Of a stretch of 64,000 nucleotides of DNA, positions 1-11,195 are shown piece by piece. The stretch is taken from the NCBI GenBank assembly GCA_016490735.1, contig JAEMWC010000214.1, positions 761,501 through 825,500 on the forward strand, written 5' to 3'. The position numbers and the translations under genes are program-made. This DNA is from Pachyseris speciosa (Eukaryota; Cnidaria; Anthozoa; Scleractinia; Pachyseridae). How positions within the stretch are numbered: the first letter of the stretch is position 1; the number at the start of each line of letters is the position of its first letter. Under the pieces are notes generated by a model. The model was not told where the DNA came from, did no database searches, and saw nothing but the letters and a program-made list of their open reading frames with translations.

Positions 1-493
1 TCTGTTTAGCCAAAATCAAATAATAAAGCCTTATATTATTATATTAGATAAGTGAGTAGGCTGTGAATGTAACTCTGACACTCTGGTCGAGATGTCTTCA
101 AAAGTTAATGAATAGTGAACACACAGCTATCATGCTTTAACAGAATACTGCTGACAGATAGCAGATGCAGTGTCGGACATCTCTGCCCAGATAACAATGC
201 TAAAAGCATTGTAGTTTTGTAGGTGAGATCCTTCAAAGTTAAATCCTGTGGTGGGTGAAGGCTTTACAAGAACGTCAAGACAGTCTTGACATCCCAAATG
301 TCTTGTATTTTGGTAACAAAGGTTTTAATTCAAACACACTTTTGAAGAAACTACACACCATAGGGTGGATGCCAAATGAGGTATTGTTAGGCAATGTAGC
401 AATGGATAAGACAGCACTCCTTGCAGTGTTGACACTATTCTGGCATAGAATAACCAGAATCATAAAGTACAGCAAGAAAATTGATTCCATCTT

Positions 494-805
494 CTACAGA
501 GGGACAAAGGGGAACAATGCCCCTTGAACTGCAGTAGCGCTTCCATTTCTGAAAGTAAGTAGCATATTGCTTTCTAGTGCCTGACCTCTAGGATTGTTCC
601 ATGACTGTGGTAGCTGTCTTCGAAAGGCCTTTGCCATTGAGGTATCTCCAGACGAGTGACAGAGAATCAGACACAGTTTCTTGTGAAGTGGATGGGGTTT
701 CTGTGGATGCTGGGTAGAAACAGAGTGTCTCTTTTCCTTGGAAGTTGTATTAGTAATTGGATTAGCATCTGCATTAACTTGGGCCACCATGGTTGAGTTG
801 GCCAT
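494..805 (-). pseudogene. C-terminal tail of DIRS-like polymerase
   Basis: This is a 103-codon open stretch downstream of the RNase H fragment, read in the same direction. It has a basic, proline-containing composition (HPQKPHPLHKKLCLILCHSS) resembling the tail that follows RNase H in cnidarian DIRS-like polymerases. No catalytic motif is present. It is not in one continuous frame with the RNase H piece, so the polymerase is broken between 955 and 805. Confidence 0.4.
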
Positions 806-954
806 TTTGGCACGAGTATGATCCCTGTGACTTTCTCTTCTTGAATCTTCTGCAGAACTCTGGTTATCTGACTAAAGGGCGGGAAAGCATAAAATAAATA
901 AGGCTGCCATGATATATGAAAAGCATTGATAGCAAATGTGTAGGGTGTGATCTG

Positions 955-1344
955 TCAATTGATCCTGGAGGCAAAGAGGTCAATGTTCCTGGTAACATTG
1001 AGCTTGGTGCAAGCATTAGTGAAAAGAGGTTTCTTTAAGCAACATTCGGTACACCTCCTAAATGTACGTGACTGTTTGTCTGCCTCAACATTCTCACAGC
1101 CTGGTATACGAGCCACAGTGAGCCATATATGTTGCTCAATGCACCAATCCCATATATCTTTTGCCAGCTTATTTAGTTTAGGGAAGTGGCTTGTACGCAT
1201 CTGGTTAAGGGTAGACTCCGTGGTTGTATTATCCACCATGACCTTGACGCATTTGCAATGAGTTAAGGTACTGAATGATTTTAAGGCAAACAGCACAGCT
1301 AACATTTCAAGGAAATTTATGTGCTCCTTAGCCTCCTCAGCCAT
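955..1344 (-). pseudogene. DIRS-like RNase H domain fragment
   Basis: The 129-residue translation has the pattern of DIRS-type RNase H. An N-terminal segment is rich in E and A (INFLEMLAVLFALKSF). A central acidic residue lies in VKVMVDNTT. The C-terminal block is IPGCENVEADKQSR, matching the usual IPG-x-EN-x-x-AD-x-x-SR signature. The domain would remove template RNA during reverse transcription. It is isolated: no reverse transcriptase lies upstream and the frame is lost at both ends, so it is a fossil fragment. Domain identity is fairly certain; the DIRS assignment is less so. Confidence 0.65.
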
Positions 1345-1784
1345 CCAGAGTCCCCAGTTGAAGAATCACTGGTTGCTGCACCCCACCCCTGTTTTGATGC
1401 ATCAGAAGTAATGGTAATATCTACTTCTCTTTGAGTTTATTGGGTTGGATGCAGACTCGAGTGAGTCAATCCACGACTTCAGCTCTTCACTGGCTTGGCT
1501 GCATATGCACATTTGACATCAAAGTTCCAGTTACTAGTTTTAAGAGCTGAAGTTTTGTCTCATTCTAAAATAGCGGTAGTGAAGGGGTCCATAGGCAACG
1601 CCAGGGAAACTCAACATCATAAGCTCAAGGACCTTAGCAACTTCCCTAATAGTAGGATTTTTGCAGTTAAACAGGTCAGTAGCTGATGGCTGTTTCAGCT
1701 CTGCTCCTTATTAGCAAAATAATGTTTGATATTGGGCTCAAACAACAAAAGAGTATTTACCTCTAACTTTTCAAGTGTGTCAGT

Positions 1785-2600
1785 GGAAATCACTGCTGCT
1801 TCTTCCTCTGGTCCTGCAGCCAGAAGAAGGGTTTTTGCAGTGACTTCGAGTTCCACTGACGGCCTTTGGCTATAAAAGGCTTGTTTCGTTGATCAGATTT
1901 TTGGTAGTTTCGTGAAAGGTGTCCCTGTATGGTTTTGTGGCGATTCCCAACTTCTGTGGTGCTTACCCTGTTAGATGCTTGTATATTATTCTGCTGGGTT
2001 TGTAGATTGTTTCCAAACATCAGTGCAGTTACTGGAACATGTGAAGCACACAGGCCTGCATAATCTTTGTTTAGGTGCGGTTTGATTGACTCCCTGCGAC
2101 ATTGGGACAAGGTGACATGCATGTGCCCTAGGAGAGCGACTGCATCTGTGTTCATCTTTATAAGTTTCTGAATGTCAGAGTCTGACGGCTTCGGCTGCTT
2201 AGAATTCATCATTTGTAGCAGCATCACAATGGATTTGCACATTACAGCACCAGCAGTGCCAAGCATTTTCTGGGTTGCGCTAGACCTGAGGCCCTGTTGT
2301 TTCAGTTTACAGTATCCCAGATTTCAGGATTAACCCGCTGTGTCATGAGAGTCTCACAGTTCACCAGGCGTAAATATTTCACCGATTATCCTTTATTTTC
2401 GAGTGTGGCAATTTCTTAGACCACAGGTCATTAATAAACTCAGCCAGTTGTTTCTCAACAGCCGGACCTGATTCGCCTGCATTGGGAAAATCTTCTGCGA
2501 TCTCCGACAACAATTGATCATTGCTGCCGTCGCTTTGCTTGACTCGATATTCAGTGGTTTCCTTTAATATATTGCCACAAATTGTACAAGAGGTTGATCA
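1785..2600 (-). pseudogene. DIRS-like ORF1 (Gag-like) fragment
   Basis: An open stretch of 158 codons (2266-1790) contains LNKDYAGLCASHVPVTALMF followed by a polar Gln/Lys-rich C-terminus, as in ORF1 of cnidarian DIRS-like elements. Upstream, at about 2590-2400, another frame gives an acidic coherent peptide including SDGSNDQLLSEIAEDFPNAG, which looks like the N-terminal half of the same protein. The two halves are separated by stops at about 2290-2400. The role would be a structural/nucleocapsid protein; this is inferred from position and family resemblance. Confidence 0.45.
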
Positions 2601-2639
2601 TGACAACAAGACTTTCGGGCACGGTTTGTTTACATGCCG

Positions 2640-3420
2640 CATTTTGTTTGTTTTTTACTTGTCTGATTAACTCCTGATAAAATCAGGAAATTTGAAAGGT
2701 AAAGATATGCATGTGATGCAAAACCTGAATGCAGCCAAAATCAAACCAAACATTGATTACTTGACTGCATGAACGATAATTACATTTTTCCGCAACAATT
2801 TAAAAACCCACTCTGGCAAAAAACGAGATACTTTGGCAAACTCAGAAAATGAAGATTGACTCTTTCCCTACCCTCAGTTGAGCTGTCAACCTTAGATATT
2901 CAGCAGTTTGCTTAGATAGCCACATTTTGTTAACCGGCCCATGACAATAATGGGCTTCCGAAAGCGATCTCTTTTCATGACGTGAGAGAAATGAGGACCT
3001 TAAAACGATTTTTATAGTTCTAGAAGTGTTGAGAAAATTGAAGGACAAGAAGAGTATATGTACAGCTAGTTATTTTACTGGAATAATTACTGCTGCATAC
3101 CGGGATGCCTGCAGAGGCATATCATGATTTTTGAGGTAAAAAAGTTAAAAGCCGCCATTTTCCCAAATTTCTGGGTCTTGCGCTGGCTCAGAGTTCGCTC
3201 ATGCTTTTTTCGTTTTTCCACTCTGAATAGCTGAGCACATCTAGAAGAATTTTACTGCAAAGAATTAAGCATTTCTGATAGAAATTGGCAGAGATATCTT
3301 TTTGCAACATATTTGATCAAAACTTCGATTGAGATTATGACATCATCACTTGGCCAATTTGCATAATATGTGACCTCTCACGCAAAAACGTAAACAAATG
3401 GGTTCCGTACATGGGTTAAA
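2640..3420. other. No recognisable gene
   Basis: Nothing coding is convincing. The stretch is AT-rich with scattered stops in all frames. Confidence 0.5.
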
Positions 3421-3660
3421 TGTACAGCTACCGAACGGGTAAGAAACGAGTCATCAACCCGTTTGAAATGCACGAAACTGAACTGTGAACGGCTCATTGA
3501 AAATTTCAAATGAGTTGCTATGAACACTGAACGGCTGATTAAAAATTTTGCACGGATGGTCATGAACGACTGAATGGCTCATTGAAAATTTCGAACAAGT
3601 AGCTATGAACACCCAGACGGCTCCTTGAAAATATTGACGGGTGGTCATTAACGAGTAAGC
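3421..3660 (+). repeat. Degenerate short tandem repeat, about 60-bp unit
   Basis: A motif like GAACGGCTCATTGAAAATTT recurs several times with variants (GAACGGCTGATTAAAAATTT, GAATGGCTCATTGAAAATTT, GACGGCTCCTTGAAAATATT). Between copies are 'atgaacac'- and 'ggtcat'-containing spacers. Open frames across it are a by-product of the repeat. Confidence 0.6.
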
Positions 3661-3809
3661 AGCTCACGTAAACATTACGAATTTAGATGACCATGAACGG
3701 AAAACTTCGAATGCATAGCTGAGAACTGGTGACTGACCGAATTGGATTGGTAATGGATTTATATACCGCACATATCACATAGTTTCATGGCGGTTTACAA
3801 TAATTGTAT

Positions 3810-4213
3810 TCTTCTCTAGGGTGAGATCGGACGTCAGCCTGTAAAGGCGCCTCTTGCAGCCACTATCAGTCCATTTTTGATCTCACCCACCCACCCAACC
3901 CACACATGAATGTCAAGACAGATGAAAGGTAGACCACCACACCGGGAACTACGTCCCCTACTCTTGTCGAACAGTGTGTGGGTTCTTTAACGTCCCACAG
4001 ATTATTAGGAACAAGTGTTGTGAGACGGGACCTACGGTTTATTGTCCTTATCCGAGAAGACTAGAAAGTCTAACCGTTTGCAGATGTAATTACAAAGGCA
4101 GCACTTTCTTCTCAATTATTTAAAGACCCTGAGTGTTGGTCTGGCCGGGGTTTGAACCCGCGACCTTCCGCACAGTAGTCCGGTGCTCTACCACTGAGCT
4201 AACTGGGCGACCG
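3810..4213 (-). repeat. tRNA-headed SINE (copy A)
   Basis: On the minus strand the element begins at about 4212 with a tRNA-like head: an A-box-like TTAGCTCAGTGGTAGAGC and a B-box GGTTCAAACCC. It continues with about 330 bp of body that includes a conserved-looking 'GGGACGTTAAAGAACCCACA' block and ends near a 'GATCTCACCC' motif. The head retains Pol III promoter boxes. The acceptor stem is imperfect, so this is not a functional tRNA gene. Confidence 0.65.
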
Positions 4214-4769
4214 AACAACCCAATACGAGGGAAGGTGAATGAAAAATAATTATATCTGAGACTTTGTGAGACATTGAGACTAATATATTTTCTGTGAGAC
4301 TGAGACTTTCCTAGCTTTGCAAAAGAAATTGACACTCCAAGACGACATAGCGAAAAGATTAGAGACTCCAAGACCCATGAAATTTGACAAAAATTCTGCA
4401 AGACACGTATTCAGTTGATGAACCATTCGCCACCCCAAATACAAAAACTAGTTTTGAATGAACGTCGGTGAACTTGTAACCACAGCTATGTAAAACGCCA
4501 AGCAAACTGATGACCTCACAACATCCAAAAAAAATAGGTCCGCAATGCATACATGTGTGGCTTACAAAATTTAGCTGCTTCGACATGAAGCTGAAAAACT
4601 ATTAGACAAGTATGTATCTGTTCAAGTTTCTATTAGTAGAGCTACTTGTGATTACAGTTAGATAGTTTTCCATATTGTTCCTGTCAATCAATAAAACAAG
4701 ATAACTAGCATACAATAAACCATTATTTTCTGAGTTCCTGAAATCCTCATTTTCAATATGAGGGTAAAA

Positions 4770-4797
4770 AAAAATAAAATAAAATAAAATAAAAAAA

Positions 4798-4848
<51 letters not shown>
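4770..4848. repeat. (AAAAT)n / (AAT)n simple repeats
   Basis: A short run of AAAAT units is followed by about 16 AAT units. It abuts the 3' end of SINE copy B, so the AAT tract is probably that SINE's tail on the opposite strand. Confidence 0.85.
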
Positions 4849-5104
4849 CAACTTTATTTAAGTCTCAAATCTTTCTAGCCGAGCACAGAAGCTCTACTAA
4901 TTTGGGAGACTAAATCAAATCAAATCAAATCAAATCAAATGTTGGTTTTTGGCAGGATAGGAAAACTGGAGTGCCCAGAGAAAAACCTCTTGGAGCAGAG
5001 TAGAGAACCAACAAACTCAGCCTACTTATGATGCTGGGAATCGAACCCGGGCCACAGTGGTGGAAGGCGAGCTCTCTCACCACTGCGCCAACCCTGCTCC
5101 CCCA
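4799..5104 (-). repeat. tRNA-headed SINE (copy B)
   Basis: Minus-strand reading gives a tRNA-like head at about 5100-5030 with A-box-like GTTGGCGCAGTGGTGAGAG and B-box GGGTTCGATTCCC. A unique body follows (CTCTGCTCCAAGAGGTTTTT), then ATTTG pentamers at about 4917-4940, and it ends in a long (ATT)n tail. Head-body-tail order is typical of a SINE. Copy A and copy B belong to different families. Confidence 0.7.
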
Positions 5105-5159
5105 ATGCATACAATCTTTGTTATGGAAAAGTTTCATTTTTACAAAAAGGTTGCACATG

Positions 5160-7440
5160 TAGCGTCACTTTGAAAGTGAGGATTTTAGGAACTAAAAAAC
5201 TCAGCATCATCTCCCATAGTGGCCTGATATATTCAGTCATGATTTTGTTTACGTAACCAAGTGGAATTGAGTTCTGAAACTTGTTTATAGGTTGATCTTC
5301 TTTTCCAAGGCAAGTGATGTGAAATTAACTCTAGGGAAGCATTTCATATGAATATCTTTTTTGCATTTTGTGTACCATCACATGAACACAAAACTTAAAA
5401 TAAGGGCTGGGGCATTTAGCAAATGATGTAACCTACACTAGAGACCATTGGGAGTTTGATTTGGTTTAAATGTATGACTAATTTTGGACAATACATACAG
5501 GTGTACATGTAAGGTAACATAATGCTGAGCCTAGGATTTGTTGTCCATTAGGCCACAAAAGTTCTACTTTCAGTTGGTTGAGACCAAAACATTCACAATA
5601 GTATTTGGGTTTTGTGGGACTGTATTTTAAATAAAGAACACAGAAAAAAATAGTTGAGGTAGGTGGATATGGGGTTGCAAATGGAAAAATTTAGCAAATA
5701 AAGATAGGTGCATAACAAGATCAGAACACAAGCAATATTTTTAATGAATCATATGTTGAATAGTATTCTGAACTAACATTTCATTAACATTGCCAATAAT
5801 TTTTAAGCCAGCCTGACCTGGAGTGTTTTATCTAAGAGAAAGTTCAATAGAGATAGCCTGTCACCATAATAGATTCCAGAAACAGTAAACAGAACAAAAA
5901 GCCTGCACTGTAACTCATTCTAGGTTATCAATGCTTCTTTTATTTATAATTAGCAAATATTGTCCTGCCATCGGGTTTTACAGTCTTAACTTTTCAGCAG
6001 TTGTAACACTATGTAAGCTTATATACCACATTATAAATTCAGTAAACCAAAACACTACTTCATTCGACATTTTGTATTGTCCAACAACTTGTTTCAGTGT
6101 TGGTAAGCTTAAATAAAAGACATTCATATTAGCATTATATTCCAAAAATGATCTTTGAAACGCAACAAAGCATCTTTTCTTATAAGGAAATTGTCATGAG
6201 AGCCGATTCTTGATCGGTATTGTTCAACAGAGATTCCAATTTCACTTACTTCAGACTCGATCTTGTCAACTGTGCATGCATGGTTCGTCCAATTCAACTG
6301 CAACAGCATCGCAAGGACAACACAAGCAAAGAAGAATCTCTTTTCCTTTCAAGTAATTTCAGAGGCTTCCAAATACTTTCAGACACTTTCAAGCAGGTCT
6401 GCTGTCAGATTCAAGCCATTAATACAAATGTTATCTTGCGAGATTCAATAAATTACTCCAAAGATTCAATGTGAAACAAAGGTCCGGAATGTTGCCCTGT
6501 GTGAGTACAAATCCTCGCTGTAATCCGCACTAAGAAGACAAGCCAACTGTAGGAAAGCCGGTGTGTGAAATAGAAGCAACAAAGATGAACGAATAACTGA
6601 ATTTGCACAAATACAAAATGGCCACTTTCTGAAGCTTAATATGTAACTTAGCCGAGCTTAGACTGGAACCTATCTAAATCACGTGACAAGCTCTTTGTTT
6701 ACCGTCCAGCCATATCGGTTCACGGTGACAAAGGCGGGAATATATCTTGGGCGATGACATAGAGTGGTTTACACTTCGTGTAAGCCATACAATAATTTTT
6801 AATGGTTTTAATAGCAAGTGAATAGGTAACCCACAATTACACACGGAAAGTAGCCAAACGGTAAACAAAACCAACGTTCTGAACTAGGCCCAGACTAAAG
6901 CGACCTAAAAACAAATGATTAAATTCAGCTTAATTAAACTTTGCGAATGCAAACGAAACCACAAAGGTCATTCAACACCTTTGTTTGCTGCTATTTTTAT
7001 CACTCACTACCAAAAAATTTGCATAGGAGTTTGGAACATGTGACAGATAATGCAACAACAGCCACGGGAAAAAAATTCATGTCCTGTGAACATATTCATC
7101 AAAGCGGAATGCATAGAGACCAAAATTACTGCAAGAATACAAATCAAACGCAAGTTATAATCTTTTCTTTTTGGCAACACAAATATTTCGATAATTGACT
7201 GCGTTGACAGAAAATGACAACATGATCCACCTCTTTGTAGTCAGAGAGAGATAAAATTACGTTTTCATTACTGTCTGTAATTTACAAAGTTTAGAATCCG
7301 GTTTTGTGGTTGTGCTCCTCTTTACAACTTTTCTTTCATATCAAAAGGAAGAAACAATCGAAAAAGCTCCTAAAACAATTCATAAAATAAAATGATCGTT
7401 GATCTGCCTGCAGTGTGAACGTTTATACACAAACATGCAC
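5160..7440. other. No supported gene; AT-rich intergenic or intronic DNA
   Basis: The best open stretch is a minus-strand 61-codon frame (6309-6124) with a heptad-like polar helix. It has no recognisable domain and no clear splice context, so no gene is called. Confidence 0.4.
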
Positions 7441-7443
7441 ATC

Positions 7444-7860
7444 AGTGGCATGAACCGCCAACTTGTGAGTTTTTTAGCACATCATTGACTTTACAATGAT
7501 TCAGTCTTTTCTTTTTTTTCTCCATTATAATCGTGCGTGATTGAATGTAGAACGGTTTTTGAATAAAAGTGAGGTTTTTTTTAGCAGAAAACTTATCCAT
7601 CATGCGCTATGTCACATGTGTTGCTGACGGGGTTTGAAACTTATCAGTCAGATCAGTGGCGTGAACCGCCAACTTGTGAGTTTTTTTAGCGCATCATTGA
7701 GTTTACAGTGATTCAGTCTTTTCTTTTTTTCTCCATTATAATCCTGTGTGATTGAATACAGAATGGTTTTTGAATAAAAGCAACGTTGTTTTAAGTGGAA
7801 GACTTGTCCGTCAAGCGTTTCTGTCTGGGTTTGGTAATCTTGTCGCCGCATTTAGTTCAC
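7444..7860 (+). repeat. Direct duplication, about 211-bp period
   Basis: The block starting CAGTGGCATGAACCGCCAAC at 7444 recurs at 7655 as CAGTGGCGTGAACCGCCAAC. The match continues about 150 bp through 'gattcagtcttttctttttt' and 'tttttgaataaaag', with scattered substitutions. It is a diverged tandem duplication. Confidence 0.75.
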
Positions 7861-8000
7861 ATGTCAGCGTAACCTCACCCGTTCCCTTCATTTTCAACTT
7901 GTGTTGCAGCGCAGTTCAACGCTCAACAGTTTCTGATGAACAAACTCTAAGGGCACTAAAGAGTGCTCAACTTACGAGTGCCCATTTTCGTTCATTGCAT

Positions 8001-8710
8001 AATTATGCAATGAACGAAAATGGCCTTTATTTTGCCAGATTCGCTTCCTTTATTTTTTGACGAATTTTTTTTATAGGCGAGTCGAAAACCACACAAAACC
8101 GGAAATTGAAACACCTAATTTTGGTCGTTACGCAATACATGCTAAAAACTCGCACATTTAACAAAACAACCTAATTTTTTTCAGAATCACTAGATAATTC
8201 TTTCTTCTTTCCACAGAATTAAAAATACGCGTTTATCTTAAACACAAGGAAAGTTATGATTTTTTTCCCGAACCATCTTAAAAACGTCTTTAGCATTTTT
8301 GCCAACATAGCCTCCAAAGAAACAGATTTTTTTCAAAAGTGGGACCTCTACATGAATGACGACTGTTATCAGCTTAATGTACTAAGGCTAAGCTACAAAT
8401 ATCTGTATTAAAAGTTGTGGGCACTCGTAAGTTTGAAGTGCAAAAAATTTGAGCAAGTAGCTGAAAATTTAACGTTTTGTGTAAAAATGACGAATCTCGT
8501 GACTTAACTGAAATAAGTTTTAATTTTTGTCAGCGAATAGTTTGATGTTATCTGATTAGATTTATTGAGTTTCAACGTTTGGAGATCTCAGCGAGACTTA
8601 TTTTACACCAAAAAATCGAGAAATCGTCGGAACTTTGCCTTGCTTTTGATTTCTAGCACTGATCATTCGTCATGTTTGTGGTCACGCATCACGCATCACC
8701 CACTACGCAC
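8001..8710 (+). repeat. Interspersed repeat, uninterrupted copy
   Basis: This stretch matches, in reverse complement, the DNA on both sides of the Gypsy element (15110-15418 and 21316-21690). Shared blocks include the GTAC-containing junction at about 8385-8400, 'caaaagtgggacctctacat' and the 'cattttcgttcattgcat' end. It therefore represents the pre-insertion allele of a paralogous copy. No coding potential is convincing. Confidence 0.8.
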
Positions 8711-9333
8711 CACACGTTCCTGGTTGAAGGAAACAGTAATTTCTAAATTACGAACTATTTGAATACTGAAAAAATATTGCTTTCTCTTGATATAAAGGCG
8801 GCATTTTAAAAATAATATCTTTTCTTTTTATTTTCCTCGTTTGCTTTTGTTTTTTCCAACAATTTTCTTGATTAAAGAGATGCCGCATTAGACATTGCCG
8901 AAGCGAGCATTACTGTCCTCACTGTCGACAACATTTATTCGTGAATTCCGTTTCACTAAAAACAGAGATTCACACAATCAAAAATATTTAGAAATTGCTG
9001 TTGAAAGGATATTTCAAAGCTGATTGAAAATTGAGTTTATCGGACTTAAAATGATGTTTTCTCTCCTGGTGTATCTTGCATGTCCAACGTAAATAGTAAT
9101 TTATGGTATTTTAAAATAAGTTTTAGATATTATAGACGGCAGTTTTTTTTTAATAAGTTGTGAATTATATTTTAAGACCTCCATGACGTGATGCCAAACA
9201 AGATAAGAATTTAATTCAACGAATTGTGTATTTCTGTCTCCTTTTTTTAGCATTTTCTGTAGGTTAACAAAGTTACCATAATCAAATTAGCGTGTTTATT
9301 AAAAACTTCCTGTGTTGTTTTCGCGTTATCAAA
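8710..9333. other. No recognisable gene
   Basis: AT-rich sequence immediately upstream of the three-exon transposase-like gene. It may hold that gene's promoter, but no motif is called. Confidence 0.4.
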
Positions 9334-9723
9334 ATGTCGTCGAGATTGTGTTCTTTCCATGCTATCGTTAAAGGTGATTGTGGGGCAAGTCGAGGCCTTG
9401 AGACGCTGTTTCTTTTGAGAGACTGTAATGACGATATTGGAGGGCACCTCGTCAACTGTCATTTGTCTACGGAAAGTCTGTCCGAAACGGGTCTTATCTT
9501 AGCGAGGGCCGGTCTATTCTCGGTTACCGAATCTCAGATAGGAATGATGTCTATTTGTCCAAGACATAGGCATTCTTTGGGGAAGTTTTGGCGACCACCA
9601 AGATCATGTCAGTACCCTGATCATAAGGGAAATCTACTGCTGTGGGAGGAAGGCATGTCATCGGTTTAAAACTGTCAAGGGAAATCTTCAGTTTGTTTGG
9701 TGAAAACGCAGCTGTAGGATCTC
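9334..9723 (+). pseudogene. Exon 1 of transposase-like gene (frameshifted)
   Basis: An ATG at 9334 opens a frame with a Cys/His segment (ICPRHRHSLGKFWRPPRSC) followed by YPDHKG. After about 9630 the coherent reading moves to another frame, which continues as KLSREIFSLFGENAAVGS up to a GTAAGT donor at 9724. A one-base indel near the AAGGG at about 9627-9632 therefore breaks the exon. It ends with one base of a codon, which fits exon 2. The Cys/His cluster may bind zinc. Gene-model joining is inference from phase and splice sites. Confidence 0.5.
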
Positions 9724-9980
9724 GTAAGTACAAAATATAGTTTCAATGCTATAGCTGCTCTTTAAAAAGAGGATACAGCCAGTCGAAGTTTCATCACCCC
9801 TTTCGTTCCCCTTCCAGGTAATAATTTTAAAAAATTGCTTATTTGGTCCCGCGAATTATATCAGGGGGAAGGGGGGACTCCCATTTGAAAAGCTCTGGGA
9901 TGCTTCGGGAGTAAATCTCCCTTTAGCGTTTTCAGGAGAAAACGCCACTAATTTTAGAAGAAATGCTATCATGTTCATTT

Positions 9981-10104
9981 TAGGCCCGGTTCAAACGTCG
10001 AACTTCACATGTTCCGAATCTAATGCAAATGAGCGAAAACAATAGATTTTTCTTGTTTGCATTAGATTCGGCACATGTGAAGTTTGACGTTTGAACTGAG
10101 CCTA
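9981..10104. mobile_element. Short foldback MITE
   Basis: A 124-bp near-palindrome. The left arm (GGCCCGGTTCAAACGTCGAA, then 'cttcacatgt') is mirrored by the right arm ending GACGTTTGAACTGAGCC. TA dinucleotides lie at both ends. It sits in intron 1 of the transposase-like gene and touches the next MITE. Confidence 0.75.
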
Positions 10105-10105
10105 A

Positions 10106-10217
10106 GGCCCCGTTTATATGGAGAAAAGTTGTCCCGGGTAGAAGGGTCACCCGCCTACCCGAGCTACCCTGGGCGAGCCAACTTTTCCTACATTTCCTTA
10201 CAAAACTTGGCGAACCG

Positions 10218-10255
<38 letters not shown>

Positions 10256-10551
10256 TGACCCTCCTAGCCGGGTCACCCTCTTTCGATGGTAGGGTCACCC
10301 TCCTAGCCGAGCCAACTTTTCTCCATATAAACACTTTGGCTCGCCTAGCCGAGCCAACTTTTCTTCATATAAACACTTTGGCTCGCCTAGCCAGGTCAAC
10401 TCGGGTCAAGGTGAGACAATCAGAGCATGCGCGAGTGCTGCTGGCTCGGGTAAAAGGGTCAATTTTGTCTCATATAAACGCTCGCTAAAGTTGACTCGGC
10501 TGGGAGGGTGACCCTCTTACCCGGGACAACTTTCTCCATATAAACGGGGCC
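10106..10551. mobile_element. PIF/Harbinger-type MITE
   Basis: A 446-bp element with long terminal inverted repeats beginning GGCCCCGTTTATATGGAGAA and extending past GTTGTCCCGGG. It is flanked on both sides by the trinucleotide TAA (10103-10105 and 10552-10554). A 3-bp T-W-A duplication is the hallmark of PIF/Harbinger elements. The interior consists of repeated GGGTCACCC/GAGCCAACTTTTC blocks. It has no coding capacity. Confidence 0.75.
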
Positions 10552-10992
10552 TAAGAGTGGTATCTTTCGGGGGTCAAATAAAGCTCTAGCTATGCCCAGA
10601 TTGCCCTCTTTTCAATTCAAATGTTCTTATGATGGGGGATACCATGACCTTGCAAAGTAAAACAGATGCAAAGAGATTGAGAATTTGAAACCTGGCCATT
10701 TTTCATAACTTTTAAATAGTCGGATTAACACTTTTGACGTCTTCCTGCAAAGTAATTTAAAACAGCGTTTCCATGGTAATCCCCCCTGGCTACAGTATTT
10801 TTTGAAAATGTAGACTTTTCTGGCGTCTTTTTCATCTATAGTTCGTTTTGAAAAACCGTTTTGCAGATTATATGTTGATTTGGGTAGTTTTGATTTGGAT
10901 GCCCGGAAGAAGCCTTAACAGATCGCCAGAAGTTAACGTTATGCACACAATTTGCATAATTTATTTTACATTGTTTTCGTTATTTTATTCAG

Positions 10993-11113
10993 CTATTTGT
11001 ACCACGTGCCGTAAGAAACACAACGAACGAGTGACTAGCGAGGCAAAGTGGATGCGGCCAGGGAAAGAAACCCAGCCTGAGCCTGCTTCCGTACAAGAAA
11101 CGGAGTCCGAGAG
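10993..11113 (+). CDS. Exon 2 of transposase-like gene
   Basis: The exon follows a pyrimidine-rich acceptor (ttattttattcag) and ends before GTTTGT. Two bases complete the split codon from exon 1. The peptide has a CTTC-x-KKH motif, probably a zinc ligand set, then a basic/acidic linker (EAKWMRPGKETQPEPAS). It ends with two bases of an Arg codon completed by exon 3. The 82-bp intron that follows (11114-11195) is short and has a good acceptor. Confidence 0.55.
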
Positions 11114-11195
11114 GTTTGTTTTCAAATCAACTGAAATTATGATGCTAATTAGATACCTCAGTATGGATCGTGATTTGGTTTAACTTTCCTTACAG

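Larger units (their letters stand above)
1..2640 (-). mobile_element. DIRS-like retrotransposon remnant
   Basis: Read on the minus strand, pieces occur in the order expected of a DIRS element: a Gag-like ORF1 (about 2600-1785), then an RNase H domain (1344-955), then the C-terminal tail of the polymerase (805-494). The reverse transcriptase that should lie between ORF1 and RNase H is missing, because only about 440 bp separate them. No tyrosine recombinase or terminal repeats could be recognised. Family assignment rests on the RNase H flavour and is inference. Confidence 0.6.

Noticed and set aside
255..527. 90-residue plus-strand frame
   Set aside because: Lies opposite the DIRS remnant with no recognisable motif.
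6124..6474. Possible short gene with coiled-coil-like peptides on either strand
   Set aside because: No domain, no consistent splice sites, and both strands open to similar extent.
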